A DNA stretch of 64,000 nucleotides, from the NCBI GenBank assembly GCA_003415625.1, contig PYIU01000003.1:744001-808000 (forward strand). Reading direction: 5' to 3'. Below the pieces are notes generated by a model, which had not been told where the DNA came from, searched no databases, and saw only the letters and a list, made by a program, of their open reading frames with translations. Position numbers and translations under genes: made by a program. Positions within the stretch are counted from its first letter, which is position 1, and the number at the start of each line of letters is the position of its first letter. The DNA comes from Aquanectria penicillioides (lineage: Eukaryota > Ascomycota > Sordariomycetes > Hypocreales > Nectriaceae). This document shows positions 21,726-32,806 of this stretch, one piece after another.

Positions 21726-24029
21726 CTAGAATAAAACAGCTGGGTGAATACGTGTATAGATTCCAGTGTGGAACAAGTACGAGGATTCATATACGAATAA
21801 AATCTCTTTCCAACCGGACTTGCCAGGGCGGATTCCGACCACTTCCGCAATAAACTCAAAAAGTGGGACACATCCCCAGGCGTGACAGTCAGACCGTTGA
21901 CAAACACTATCCTCAACCCATGTAGAGAGGTTTTGTGATAGCTGATGATACCAAGGCTTCCAAAAGCTGTGGAAATTTCGGTCGTAAAGATTGCCTCCGA
22001 CTAAGCTCAAGGCTCGCATTGTGTAAAAGGACATTGATATGGACTCCTCGACAAAATCGCCTGCTGCAGTTCGTTCAAGGCTTTTTCGAAGCAGCTCCTG
22101 GGCTTGGTCTCCCGTGACTGACCCGCACAAGACGGCCCAAATCTGACAGTGTTGGCTGTAATCCCCATCCATGGCCTCGGTCACAACAGTGTCAGCGAAG
22201 AATTCTCCATTGAAGCAGTGTTGGCGAAGTGCTGTAATGATACTGTTAGCCTTGACCTGGTATTCTTCACCGATCGCAGGCCTGCCAAGCGTTATCACCA
22301 GCTCTGCTGCTTTGGAGAGTGTATGAGCATATAGCTGGTTAGTAAAAGTCGAGATTCCTGACCTGTGGATGGAAGGCGGAATTCCATGTGGCTTCCACTG
22401 GTGCGCCCAGTCCACAAATGGCCACCTGCCAGGTTGAAGCTCGGAAGTCACCAAACCCTGACTTTCAATCCTGAAGTCAAAGTATGAAAGTATTGAGTCT
22501 ATTACTGGTAGAAACTGTGAGACAAATTTCTTGTCTCCAAAGTAAGTCAGATGATCGCAGACTGTAAGAATCCAATATAAGGAAAAGTTTGGAATGATCT
22601 GCTGTCTATGAGATGGCGCTCGACTTGCCGTCAGACCAATGTAGGCCTGGAAAGAGTTGCGGACTTGGAGGATTGCTTGCCGAGCGAGACGATGATCGCC
22701 AGAGATAGAGTATGTAAATAAAGCTGAGCTCCTTAAATCCATAGCATACTGGAGCTGCTCATAAAATGGGCAATCCTCATAACAGTCATGCATACAGTTT
22801 TCCAGAGTTCGAATACTCGTTGACCAAAGCTTGTCCCAAGGTTGCCAAGATTGGTCAGTCTCAGCGTTTGTTGGAGTTACATCGAAGGTGGCCTGAACGT
22901 CGAGGGGATAGTTCACTGATTCGACCTCCATTCCTTTAATCACCAGATCCTCTGAACAAACCGCAACATGGAGACGAAGAAAGCGAAATGTGCGATAATG
23001 AAATGGCATGAAGATTTCATCGCTTTCTTCGTCTTTATAATATCCGAAACTGTGAGCATGTGTCTTTCCATGGAGTTTGTATATGTCTGCAGGGCCAAAT
23101 AAAGATTTCGAATAGTCGCAGCGATTGGTCTTTTTCCTCACCCATGGGACCGAATCTGGCTTATCTTCAAAACATTCAGCGTAGGTTACTTTTAGGACAC
23201 TACCACTCGACTCCGGCCGGTTGAAAACAATTCTAAGAAAAGCAGTGGTATGCTGAGGGAATTCTAGGTCAACTTGATGTTGGGTTCCGGCTGGGAGCAA
23301 AAGCTGGTCCCTGTCGGAGTTGGATGATGACTTTAAGTTACCGACGAATGTAGCTTCCCAAGACTTTTCAGACAGGCAGCTGTGGATATTTTGAATGGAA
23401 GAGCAATAGGACTTCTTGGTTCGAGGAAGCGGTATCATTCGAGGCGAAAGATTCCACGGTGTGACATTCCCGGTGGAAGATTTGAACTCGAGAAGTTTTG
23501 ACGGGACCCAGTGAAGTGCGTTATTCTCCGATGCGACCGTCTTTTCGTATATATGAAGGAAGTGGTCCTCTGGTTCATCAACACGAAGTAGAGTGAACGG
23601 GTCAACGGCAGTCTCCCAAAGCACGCTGCTCTCAAGGCATACTCGCCACTCCTCGTCTCCGCAGGGAACAGTAATTCTAAGGCCACCCCAAGGTGCTCTT
23701 GGGAAGGATGGAGCATAACTAGTTGCATAGAAAATCCGAAGAACCTGAACTGATATTTGGTTTTTGCCTTGACGCAGAAATGGGGCGACATCGGCCTCAT
23801 CATAGAACCAGAGACTTGGATCACCCTTGACAGGACCAAACGCCACTTGTTCCCGGTTGATATATAGTTTATATCGTGTATCTGCCGTGATGGTGATTTT
23901 CAATGACGCTGGAAGGTCATTTTGAAGGAGCAATTCTCTTCTGAAGTGAACGAATAACCCCGCTGTGTCACTCCTCACTTCGCTGAGGGAGGGGTGCCAC
24001 ATCCAGCTTCTGTCGAATTCGAGCGACAT
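21726..24029 (-). CDS. alpha-L-rhamnosidase-like glycosidase (GH78 type)
   Basis: The single long frame is best started at 24029 (MSLEFDRSWMWHP), giving 767 residues. An ATG 150 bp further up adds a basic, unconserved stretch and is unlikely. N-terminal beta-sandwich blocks include LKITITADTRYKLYINREQ and GPVKGDPSLWFYDEADVAP. The (alpha/alpha)6 catalytic barrel starts near NCMHDCYEDCPFYEQLQYAM, where the acidic residues of the family cluster, and continues through GRWPFVDWAHQW and WGCVPLFEFIAEVVGIRPG. No signal peptide is seen, so the enzyme is probably intracellular. After GWKEILF the end (about 17 residues) diverges and the usual C-terminal sandwich of about 80 residues is missing. It may therefore be truncated or frameshifted at its end. 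It is divergent from a GH1 beta-glucosidase. Confidence 0.85.
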   Translation of the reverse strand: MSLEFDRSWMWHPSLSEVRSDTAGLFVHFRRELLLQNDLPASLKITITADTRYKLYINREQVAFGPVKGDPSLWFYDEADVAPFLRQGKNQISVQVLRIFYATSYAPSFPRAPWGGLRITVPCGDEEWRVCLESSVLWETAVDPFTLLRVDEPEDHFLHIYEKTVASENNALHWVPSKLLEFKSSTGNVTPWNLSPRMIPLPRTKKSYCSSIQNIHSCLSEKSWEATFVGNLKSSSNSDRDQLLLPAGTQHQVDLEFPQHTTAFLRIVFNRPESSGSVLKVTYAECFEDKPDSVPWVRKKTNRCDYSKSLFGPADIYKLHGKTHAHSFGYYKDEESDEIFMPFHYRTFRFLRLHVAVCSEDLVIKGMEVESVNYPLDVQATFDVTPTNAETDQSWQPWDKLWSTSIRTLENCMHDCYEDCPFYEQLQYAMDLRSSALFTYSISGDHRLARQAILQVRNSFQAYIGLTASRAPSHRQQIIPNFSLYWILTVCDHLTYFGDKKFVSQFLPVIDSILSYFDFRIESQGLVTSELQPGRWPFVDWAHQWKPHGIPPSIHRSGISTFTNQLYAHTLSKAAELVITLGRPAIGEEYQVKANSIITALRQHCFNGEFFADTVVTEAMDGDYSQHCQIWAVLCGSVTGDQAQELLRKSLERTAAGDFVEESISMSFYTMRALSLVGGNLYDRNFHSFWKPWYHQLSQNLSTWVEDSVCQRSDCHAWGCVPLFEFIAEVVGIRPGKSGWKEILFVYESSYLFHTGIYTRIHPAVLF

Positions 24030-24891
24030 GATAGTAGATGAAAAACAAAACAGATGTTGATGTAATTTTATTCTCATAAGACAAATCCTGAAATTACGAT
24101 AGCCGAGACAGGTAAATATCACCGCAAGTTTGTTTTGGTGTAGCCACTTTCGCACTGAGCTGTTCCGGTCGGATGGCATTACACCGATTCCAGGCTTCCA
24201 CCATGACCCAATGATTAGTGCCGAAGGATAGAAGCGCTTAGGTTTGGTCAGTATGTAAAATCACCAAGGACTAGGGTGCTTGATAAAACACTGAATGGAT
24301 TTCCAGTACTGGGTGAGATCGGGCGAGGAGGCTAACAGTCGCATGGCTAGTCCGAATTCCTCGGAAAAATGACCCCACATAATTGCGAATACTCGGCATG
24401 GCGATTTGGCGATTGGCTCGGAGAATAGGCGCCGTACTATATCCATGCAACCCCGTTCAAGCTGTTCTGGGGAGCTCCTGGGCGACACTACGGAGGCATC
24501 ATACCATGCTGAGTTCAGAATGCTGCGAAGAATGACCAATAAGACATGAAAATACGACCCCCAGAAATGTGGGGATATTTAAACTGGTTTCCCAAACTCC
24601 GGCTCTTCGGAGTTTTATGGCCAAGCAGCAGCCCTCCAAGCAAAAGTCGTCAATGGTGGCTTGTGATCAAAAGCGAAGTTTTGTTCATGACCGCCCATGT
24701 GAGAGCGATTTACCAAGGAGAATAGGCAAATGCGGGGGCTTCAGAAGATCCGCTATCGCTGTTTTGTTTTGCAAATGAATGGGTCTCTTGGCACTCGCGT
24801 CTTTTTAGATTTAATGTTCAGTTCTCTTTCTGTTTCTTCTGATCTTCACTTACACCTATCAACCGTCATATTGCACGGATAACTAGTCACA
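24030..24891. promoter_or_regulatory. shared promoter of the GH78 and GH1 glycosidases
   Basis: The two glycosidases are head to head, 862 bp apart. A close inverted pair of CreA-type sites sits in the middle (24559-24574). An open frame at 24261-24539 (minus) has no recognisable domain and is not annotated as a gene. Confidence 0.5.
24559..24574. promoter_or_regulatory. inverted pair of CreA-type sites
   Basis: CCCCAG (24559-24564) and GTGGGG (24569-24574) are both perfect SYGGRG matches in opposite orientation, separated by four bases. Paired sites are the form CreA usually needs for strong repression in Aspergillus. The position between two divergent glycosidases supports joint carbon catabolite control. 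Confidence 0.5.
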
Positions 24892-26482
24892 ATGTCGAAA
24901 GAAGCGAGCATGTTTCAAGCCAGTAATCAAGTCACCGCAAATGGTGACCGGTGTACTGAGGTCGATTTGATCGTAAGAGACTTGCCTCTCCCGCCCTCAT
25001 TTACCTGGGGTGCTGCCACAGCGGCCTATCAGATTGAAGGTGCTGCTTCTCAGGATGGCAAGGGTGAGTCCATTTGGGACACTTTCACTCATCTAGAGCC
25101 ATCGCGGACCAATGGCGAAAATGGTGACGTCGCCTGCGACCACTACAACCGCACCACCGAAGACATCGAATTAATGAAGTCGATTGGCATGGAAGTGTAC
25201 CGTTTTTCGATCTCATGGGCACGGATCATTCCCCTGGGAGGACGTGACGATCCGATTAACGAAAAGGGCATCGCATTTTATGACAGACTTATAGACAAGC
25301 TGATCGCACAAGGTATTGAGCCTGTTGTCACATTATACCACTGGGATGTGCCCAAGGGCATATATGATCGTTATGGAGCCTTCTTGAATACGGATGAGTT
25401 CAAAGCAGACTTTGAACATTACGCACGGCTATGCTTTACACGCTTCGGAAACCGAGTGAAGAAGTGGATCACATTCAATGAACCATATATTATTTCCATC
25501 TTCGGTCACCACAGCGGAGTTCTCGCTCCTGGAAGATGCGCAGCAACTGGCACTGACACAAAGACAGAGCCGTGGAGAGTTGGACACACCCTTATTCTCT
25601 CTCACGCTAGAGTGGTTCAACTTTATGTCGCTGAATTTGCTCCATCGCAGAGGGGCACTATTTCGATTGTTCTCAATGGCCACTTCTATGAGCCACACGA
25701 TTCTACAAGACAAGCTGATGTCGATGCAGCACAGAGAAGATTGGAGTTTTATGTCGGCTGGTTCGGTGACCCGGTGTTCCTCGGTGAGGACTATCCAGCT
25801 GCCATGCGCTCGCACCTCGGAGACAGGCTGCCGACTTTCACCGCGGAAGAACGAGCCCTTCTTCGAGAAACTGCATCGAGCAATGCATTTTATGGGATGA
25901 ACCACTATTCCACGAAATATGCGCGCGCCCTGGACAGCCCACCCGCCGCCGATGACTGGACTGGCAACATCGAAGAATCATCAACCAACAGGCAGGGGAT
26001 CGAGATTGGGCCGTGTTCAGGGTTTGAGTGGCTCCGGGTAGCTCCAGGGGGGTTCCGAAAACTCTTGAACTGGGTCTGGGATCGATATCACCTCCCGATC
26101 ATCGTTACTGAAAACGGATGTCCTTGCCCAGGCGAAGATGTTGTTGAAACTGCAGTTGATGATACATTTCGTCAAAGATATCTTGGCTTATACTTGGATG
26201 CAATTTCTCTTGCTATATACGAAGACAAGATTCCCGTACGGGGCTATTATGCATGGTCACTCATGGACAACTTTGGTAAGATGTCACCATTGCTAAAACC
26301 TTTCATTTTCAGCTCCTAATTTAAATGAAATAGAATGGTCTGCTGGATTTGGTCCTCGATTTGGAATCATCCACGTCGACTACAAAACACAGAAAAGGAC
26401 ACCCAAGACTTCAGCCTCTTACCTGAAGGAGACGTTTAAAAACAGGAGAGCAAATGCTGCTAAGAACTCAACTCTAGCTTAG
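24892..26482 (+). CDS. beta-glucosidase, glycoside hydrolase family 1
   Basis: Exons 24892-26275 and 26334-26482 join in phase (GTAAGA...AAATAG) to 510 residues, normal for GH1. The N-terminal signature FTWGAATAAYQIEGAASQDG is present. The acid/base Glu lies in WITFNEPY and the nucleophile Glu in IIVTENGCP. Sugar-binding residues appear in YHWDVPKG and in YAWSLMDNFEW, which spans the splice junction. There is no signal peptide, so this is a cytosolic enzyme that hydrolyses imported beta-glucosides such as cellobiose or aryl-glucosides. With the divergent rhamnosidase it could remove the sugars of rutinosides or similar plant glycosides in turn. This link is inference from position and from the shared CreA pair. 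The gene is intact. Confidence 0.93.
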
Positions 26483-27216
26483 GCTTTTTGGTCAAACTTG
26501 GGGAAATTTCAATCATTTCATCGAGTCTCGTTTTTTTTTTCAGTACTGTTTGAAGATAGAAAGCTTTTCTGACTAGATCCAATAGAGTGGTTTCGCGCTT
26601 CGTATCACCATAGTTCCTCAATCATTACCGTCACACCTTGCATTCAAGTCGAACGTTGCAGTTTGCATTTCATCCTATTTCAGTATCCTTAAACCCTATG
26701 CGTGTTAATATACTCATTTGTTGTTTTTCTGTGCGCAATTGTTTGCGCTTCAAGAATTTCAGAAACTGCCTTGATGAATCAGCCTAACTCGGTGCCACAT
26801 GGCCATCAGGCAAACTGTCCCATGTCACCTACCAAAGCCAGTACATTTACCAGCGATTATCAACTTGTTGATCAGTTCAACCCTTACGTAAGTGTCATCA
26901 ATTCTAGAGAACCAAGCCAAAATGAGGCAGCGTTGTAGTCAAGTGACTGTCGGCGATACGACCCCTCCCAGGTTTCTAGGCACACTCATTACACGTCACC
27001 GCCACCAGGCTTACTTCCTTCAACTGCACCAACTGTAGGGGAAAACCTTATCGATTAGGCCCTCGACTCGTCCTCATTGTGTGCATACATTTCCGTTTCC
27101 ATCTCCTATTTTGCGCTCACGAGCCACTCCCAAGTTCGGTGGGAATTGTTTTGCATTCCTGCATCAAGATCACTCGTCGCCGCCTAAGCTCTTCAGCCGA
27201 TAACGCTTCAATTACA
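26483..27216. other. intergenic, no gene recognised
   Basis: This is the 3' region of the beta-glucosidase and the promoter of the ubiquitin hydrolase. A frame at 26702-26938 begins with a hydrophobic run but has no family match or expression signal that I can see. Confidence 0.45.
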
Positions 27217-28025
27217 ATGGCGGAAGAAAAGAAAGCATCAGATGAGAAGGAGTCTAGAATCTTTACCATGCTGGGTACGCCACCAAGTTGACCCCGTTGA
27301 AACCTCCTAACACACTGCTAGAAAACAGCCCAGTGGTTATGAACGACCTTGCAAAAAGTGTGGGACTGTCCTCTGACCTCGCATTCCATGATATTTATTC
27401 ACTGGATGACCCGGATTTGTTGGCAATGGTTCCTCGACCGGTCCATGCCCTGTTGGTGATAATTCCGTTCACGGAAGCCTGGCATACACTTCGCCAGGCT
27501 GAAGACGAAGAGATGGGTAGATACACCGGTGTCGGCCCTGACGAGCCCGTGCTGTGGTTTAAGCAGACCATTATACATGGCTGCGGACTCATTGGATTCC
27601 TCCACTGTACTCTCAATGGCGCCCCTTCAGATCTTGTGATCCCCAATAGCGTCTTGGGCAAGGTTCGCGATGATGCAATTCCCCTCGAAATGAATGACCG
27701 GGCGCAGTTCCTCTGCGACTCGGATGTGCTTTTTGAGGCAAGTCAAGCAGCCACCATCAAAGGCGACACCGCTGCGCCAACCATGGCCGAGATGGACAAC
27801 ATACACGGACACTTCGTTGCTTTTGTGAAAGGAAAAGATGGGAACTTGTGGGAATTAGAGGGAATAAGAAAGGGGCCGATCTGCAGGGGCGCTTTGGGTC
27901 CCGACGAGGACGCTTTGAGTGAGAGGGCTTTACAGCTGGGCCTGAAGAGGGTGATTGATTTGGAGGCAGCTGCGGGTGGCGATCTTCGGTTTTCGTGCAT
28001 CGCGCTAGGCCCCAGTGTCGTATAA
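27217..28025 (+). CDS. ubiquitin carboxyl-terminal hydrolase, UCH (peptidase C12) family
   Basis: Exons 27217-27274 and 27322-28025 join across a 47-bp intron to give 253 residues. The splice creates the family start FTMLENSPVVMNDLAKSVGL. Catalytic-domain blocks are LAFHDIYSLDDPDLL, FKQTIIHGCGLIGFLHC (oxyanion Gln and nucleophile Cys), and MDNIHGHFVAFVKG (catalytic His). The last block, LWELEGIRKGPI, has Glu where the family has the catalytic Asp (ELDG), and the GNACG motif is changed to IHGCG. The frame is open and the splice is clean, so the gene appears maintained. Activity may nevertheless be altered, and it could be a diverged extra copy of the housekeeping YUH1/UCH enzyme that trims small adducts from ubiquitin. 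Confidence 0.88.
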
Positions 28026-28699
28026 TACGATCTAAACATTTACTCTTCATGGATTCTTACGGGTCTGATGAGGCAAACCAGCCTTGAGTAGCCATACCGT
28101 CAAAATGTAGGCACCAACAGCTAGATTTGGGCAAAGCGTTCAGAAACATTCGGAAATCCTTCATGATGCATAGTGCAAAGAGGCTTTGCTTAATCCCAGG
28201 AATATGACGATCCATATTTCCTCCATGAGTTTCAGTTTCACATCAAGGCCGATTCCAGAGACTTTAAATTACTGTATAAGAGCCAGAGCTTCCATGCGAA
28301 GGAGACGGACCTACGCGTATTTTCAAGCCAGTTAACTCATCGTTGATTGATTCTTGGACCTCCTTTTTTGGGACAACTCCTGTATGCTTGCCCGTCATGA
28401 AAAGGCATTGTCTATTAAAAAGAATTGGTTAATATAGCATGGATGCATTGGGATGCGTATCAATTTCCTCTAGTCTCCACTGATCCGAGTTTTGCCACGC
28501 TGGTCCCTCATCAGTAACCTGTGGACTGGCTGTGATCACAATTTCACCGAGCACCACCACGGTACTGCAATTTACGTAGTGCCGGTGTCGGAAAAGTGGT
28601 AATTTATAAAAAATCGTTGCAGTGTTCCACGCCTTGAAATGTTTACTCACCTACTATTACATGGATTGAAATTAGTTCCATGATGTGTGTTCGTGAAGC
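28026..28699. other. convergent 3' region
   Basis: This lies between the ubiquitin hydrolase and the leftward MFS relic. No gene was seen. Confidence 0.45.
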
Positions 28700-30750
28700 C
28701 TATATCTCGCCGTTGACCGCCAGCAACCATTCATAGTAAGGCAATATAGCAACCCTGATACGATTACCCCAGGTAATTACTGGAATAAAGAGTAGGTATA
28801 TGGCAGAAACTACACAGCCGCCTATAATGAAGATCCCTGTCAAGCCAACAAAATCCATCCAAGGCACGACTCCAAATGGGACACCGATGCAGCAAGCATT
28901 GCGAATGAATGTCATGACGACAAACGCCTCCACAGCCAACTATATCATAAGCAGTCGGTCAATAGGTTTCCATGCTAGAATTAACCCCAAATTAAAGCAC
29001 CTGAACATGAGACTGTTACAAAGGCTTACACTTTGATATGTGTCAATGACGATAGTACACCCCACATCCACCATGGCGCCCATTCCGAAAGCAAACACCG
29101 CGCCTCCGATGCTAGGGCAAATCCAATGAAACCCCTGAAACGAAGTATTAGAAAATCCTCCTAAGGTCAGGGAGATCGGATAAGGGGGCCAGTATTTTGA
29201 CTGCGATGAGGAAATCAAACATACCCGGTCAACAGTAATTCGGAATAGAATCAAGCCAGCACCCATGAAGAGCGAAGGTACGAGCAAAATATACAGCCGC
29301 GTTTCAGCCTCGAAAATACACCTATGACGTTGTGCGAGCTTCACAACAACGATATCGCCCAAACGGCCACCGTAGATACTTCCGAGGATAACCCAACAAA
29401 TAGACCTATGAGCATCAACCCGACCCCTAATATATTGAAGTTGTATGGCGGTGCAGAAAATAAAATTGAGCTGACAGTCGTAAGTAGGACAAGAAATGCC
29501 ACGGCGTTGGCGCATTGCAGCGCGGGAAAGAGCCTATGGAGGAAAACGAGCATTTTGAATGGTGTGAAATGGTTTCTCGAAAAGGGGCTCATTGGTAGCA
29601 GTAAGGAGACGCATTCGCTGCCAATATGAGTTCATAGTTGGAATTTGAGGGGCCAAAACGGTGGGTTGAAAGGAATCGTCGCGCGGGGGATGGATGGCTT
29701 TCTCCACAGAAGACAGACTCTCTCCAACTTTCTCGTGTTGCGAGCGGCTCGGCCTTTGGCGTATCGAGGCTAGAGATAGCGTCTTGAAAATTGCCATGAG
29801 AAATCGGAATGTACTTGGTCCCCTCGCAAAGGAACAAGAAAAGAAGAAAGAGCACGCTCAAAGCGATCCCAACGGTATAGTACGTCCAGCGCCAGCCGAC
29901 AGTCGTAGCTTGAATACCGGCGATGGGGGGACAAACGAAATTCCCCACCACGGCACAGATAATATAGAAGCCATTGGCAATTCCTCGCTGGTTCACAAAG
30001 AATAAAACTCCAATGTACAAGAGCATTTGGTTAGTCATGATTTTGCAACGATGGGCAGAGTGCACAACGTACCGTCATCTCTAATATAGCCTCGTTAATA
30101 GAGCCAGCCAACCCAAAAATCAAAGCTGGTCAAGTACATTTCTATAGCAGTGGTCATTCGAGCACTCCACCATGCAGCAGCGGCCATCACTCCTGTTGAG
30201 ACGATATATGTTAAGCGGCAGCCATATTTTTTCATCAATGGGATAAAAAGCCCGCTGCCCACAACCAAACCCACGACGTTGTAAGAGACTCCTGCGTTGA
30301 GTTGGTCATATGTGACGTCCATGTCAACTGTCATTTGCTGCCAAAATGCAGTTTGCATTGTCATATTATTCACATTACTTGATTTTAGTCTTTGTCGCCT
30401 CGTGGCTAGAGGGTACTGATGTCTTGGGACGAAGCACTCACGCGGCGAACACAGCACCTGTAACAGCCAGGACAAAGGTGGCATTTGCAATCTTTCTTTC
30501 ATGCTATCCAATTCTAAGGGCTAATGATAGGTTTCCCGTTCACAGCGGAGGCATTGAACAACACGGGGCATACCAATAGGTCATTGGCGTCTTCCGTTGG
30601 CGTCGGAACTCTAATACAGCCGAGAAATCTTTGCCAAACCAGTTAGAATTTTTATTTGTGTTCCGTCTGATGAACAGTGGCTTGTCGTTTACCAGTCACC
30701 AACATGACGCTCCCTGGTGGCAGACGAGGTTGGTCGTCTCAAAGGCCCAT
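28700..30750 (-). pseudogene. MFS transporter (DHA1/Hol1-like), nonsense-mutated
   Basis: Segments in order from 30750 down match one MFS protein. There is a short N-terminal exon ending PPGSVMLVT, then RVPTPTEDAND, then KIANATFVLAVTGAVFAA (TM1). Next come MTMQTAFWQQMTVDMDVTYD and VGLVVGSGLFIPLMKKYG (TM2 and loop). A central loop and the C-terminal TM segments end with PYYEWLLAVNGEI. It is broken: codon 4 is TGA at 30739-30741 (CGA would fit), TAG lies at 30504-30506 before TM1, and a one-base change near 30116-30122 moves the frame inside TM4 (LIFGLAGSINEAILEM in the second frame). It would have been a plasma-membrane drug or metabolite exporter. It neighbours a regulator and a terpene cyclase relic, so export of a secondary metabolite is a reasonable guess. 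Confidence 0.8.
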
Positions 30751-31087
30751 CTTGGTCAATGGGAAAAGGTGCAATGAGAAAGTAAAATGTAAAGTTAGAG
30801 TTATCGGAGTGCGTGCTAGCCTCCGGTAAGGAAGGAGAAGAAAATGATAGCCAAAAGCCGTGGCCTTTATAGCTCACGAATTGTCGGCAACACAAGTTCT
30901 CATCCGGTTCATACAATTTGATACTAAGAATATGGGGTAATGACCTAACTAGCCCACTTGATGCTCCACTCTGAACAATATGGAGACAACATGCCAGAAT
31001 AATATCGTCGTGTGGACCATCCGAATTGGGTGAATAGGGAGGATTTAGCCCTGATCCAGCTAACACAGAAGAAAGTCGCGAGGATGG
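30751..31087. other. spacer between MFS relic and regulator
   Basis: 337 bp, promoter of the leftward MFS relic and 3' end of the leftward regulator. Nothing else was seen. Confidence 0.45.
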
Positions 31088-32806
31088 TCAGAACAGTGAG
31101 ATTTCCACTTTTCTCGCTCTGGCCTGCTCGTCAAACTCATAGTTGTCGTCGCCGCTTTGCAGCGCCTCGTCTAGCATCTCATCAAGCTGCAGAACATTTT
31201 CCGTATTGCGGTACGCTCCGCAGCTTTCCGCAAATCGGCGGAGATCTTCAACCCATGCTGGCCGTCCCCGCAGCACACCAACTTCTAGCCGCGCTGCAGT
31301 ATAAGGATACATCAAAGAATTAGTGGCAAGATTATGTTTGTATTCTAGGCGGTGCCGAGTGTCACAGAGAGCATCCATCGCGGCTACCAAGCGGGCCACA
31401 AGAATTTCAGTATCAGGCGGCTGTGATTGTCGGTTGCCCACAGTTGAGTTCCGCCGTAGTCGGCGGCTAACAAGGATACCTGCTACGCGGTATGCTTCCC
31501 ACAGATGGCAGTGAGGCGGTTCCCCTATCTCACCGGGCCAGGAGATCAGGGCATGCTCCGCTGATTCACCTTCGATATATGCAAAGATGTCAAGGAGACT
31601 TCGTGGTAACCCCGATACTGGCTCGATGCCGGCTGTCTTCCCACCAGGTGACGCTGCTTGTGCTTCTCGGAAACTCTTCCAGATTCCGAGAGTGAGAGTT
31701 GCACGCCCACGGACGAATGTCGGCAAATCCATAACTCCCATTACTTCAACGGGAAACTGTAACTCGAGGTCTGCTAGACGGGCGTTTTGATGTTCATCCG
31801 TTGCAAACCCATATACATTCATCATATGTTCCAGGTGAATTGACCACGATGTGGCCTGAAAGAGCTATTTCCGAAGCGCGAATCAATACTAGAACATTCT
31901 CGACCAACACAAATTTCTAGAAACCCTTACATTCAATGTGCAAATGAACAGGCCGGCAAACATGATACCTTCGCTCAAAGTTCCATCGTACCACTCGAGT
32001 TGCCTGCGAAACAAACGTAGACTTCGGTTGTAGTAGTCTTCGAACAATGAGGATGGGTTCTTGGGGTTTGACATGTAGAGATGGATTGCAATGAGTATGT
32101 TGTAAAGGGCCTCAGACCGTTTTGCGAGATCACACAAGCGTAATTTGAATATGTCGTCGGCATTCGTAGAATACAATAGTAAAACCGTTGTATCACAGAC
32201 TATGAGCAAGTTTTGTCAGATTTTCTCCCAGGGGCCAAAATATTGTTGTCTATGATCTTAGGCGATAGACTAGTATGTCTTACATCCTTGAAATAAATGT
32301 TTATCCTCCTCGCTCTTGTTAGAGATATGTTGCTCTATTGATCGAGGATTTACGGTGATCCGATCTTGGGCCACAACAGCTGAAGGTAACGAGCTCGAGG
32401 ATTCGGTATGATCTTGTCCATTCTTCGGGTCAATCCGCTTATCCTGACTGTCGAGTTCTCTGCTAGAGGCTACTCCACAATTAACTTCTTCATGCCCAGT
32501 TCTCGGCCCTCCTAATGCTGGTGTTCCGGTTAGTGTTTCACAACGGCTCTCTGAATCTACCACTTCCTGGGGTCGGAGTTTATGAGTCTTGCGCCTTGAT
32601 TTGGTCCTTTCTGGGCGTGGGTCGACAGGGACAGAAGAGCCAGCCAAGTGCCCTCGAGAGGCGACGCCGAGATCCCAGCGCAGCACCAAATTATAACCGT
32701 CACAACGCAAGTTATTGGCTTCGCATTGGAGGCAAATCGGCCTGGTCTCGTCGCACTTCCGGTGTCTCTTTTTGCAAGTAGTACAGCCACTTCTGGAGCG
32801 CGACAT
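31088..32806 (-). CDS. Zn2Cys6 transcription factor
   Basis: Exons 32284-32806, 31931-32199 and 31088-31855 join in phase to 519 residues. The cluster is at the extreme N-terminus: CTTCKKRHRKC, six residues, then CLQCEANNLRC. A basic, Ser-rich linker of about 130 residues follows. The fungal transcription-factor domain begins near LLLYSTNADDIFKLRLCD and includes YYNRSLRLFRRQLEWY, which is the DUF3468-type layout of fungal secondary-metabolism and nutrient regulators. No break is seen, unlike the genes on both sides (MFS transporter and triterpene cyclase, both ruined). It could be the surviving regulator of that lost cluster, or it could control something else. Its target is not shown by sequence. 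Confidence 0.87.

Noticed and set aside
24030..24179. N-terminal extension of the GH78 protein
   Set aside because: The extra 50 residues are basic and unlike family N-termini; the downstream ATG fits better.
24261..24539. 92-residue minus-strand frame between the glycosidases
   Set aside because: Could be a small protein, but no domain or conserved motif is visible and it lies inside a shared promoter.
26702..26938. 78-residue frame starting with a hydrophobic segment
   Set aside because: The segment looks like a signal peptide, but the rest has no cysteine pattern or domain; insufficient support.
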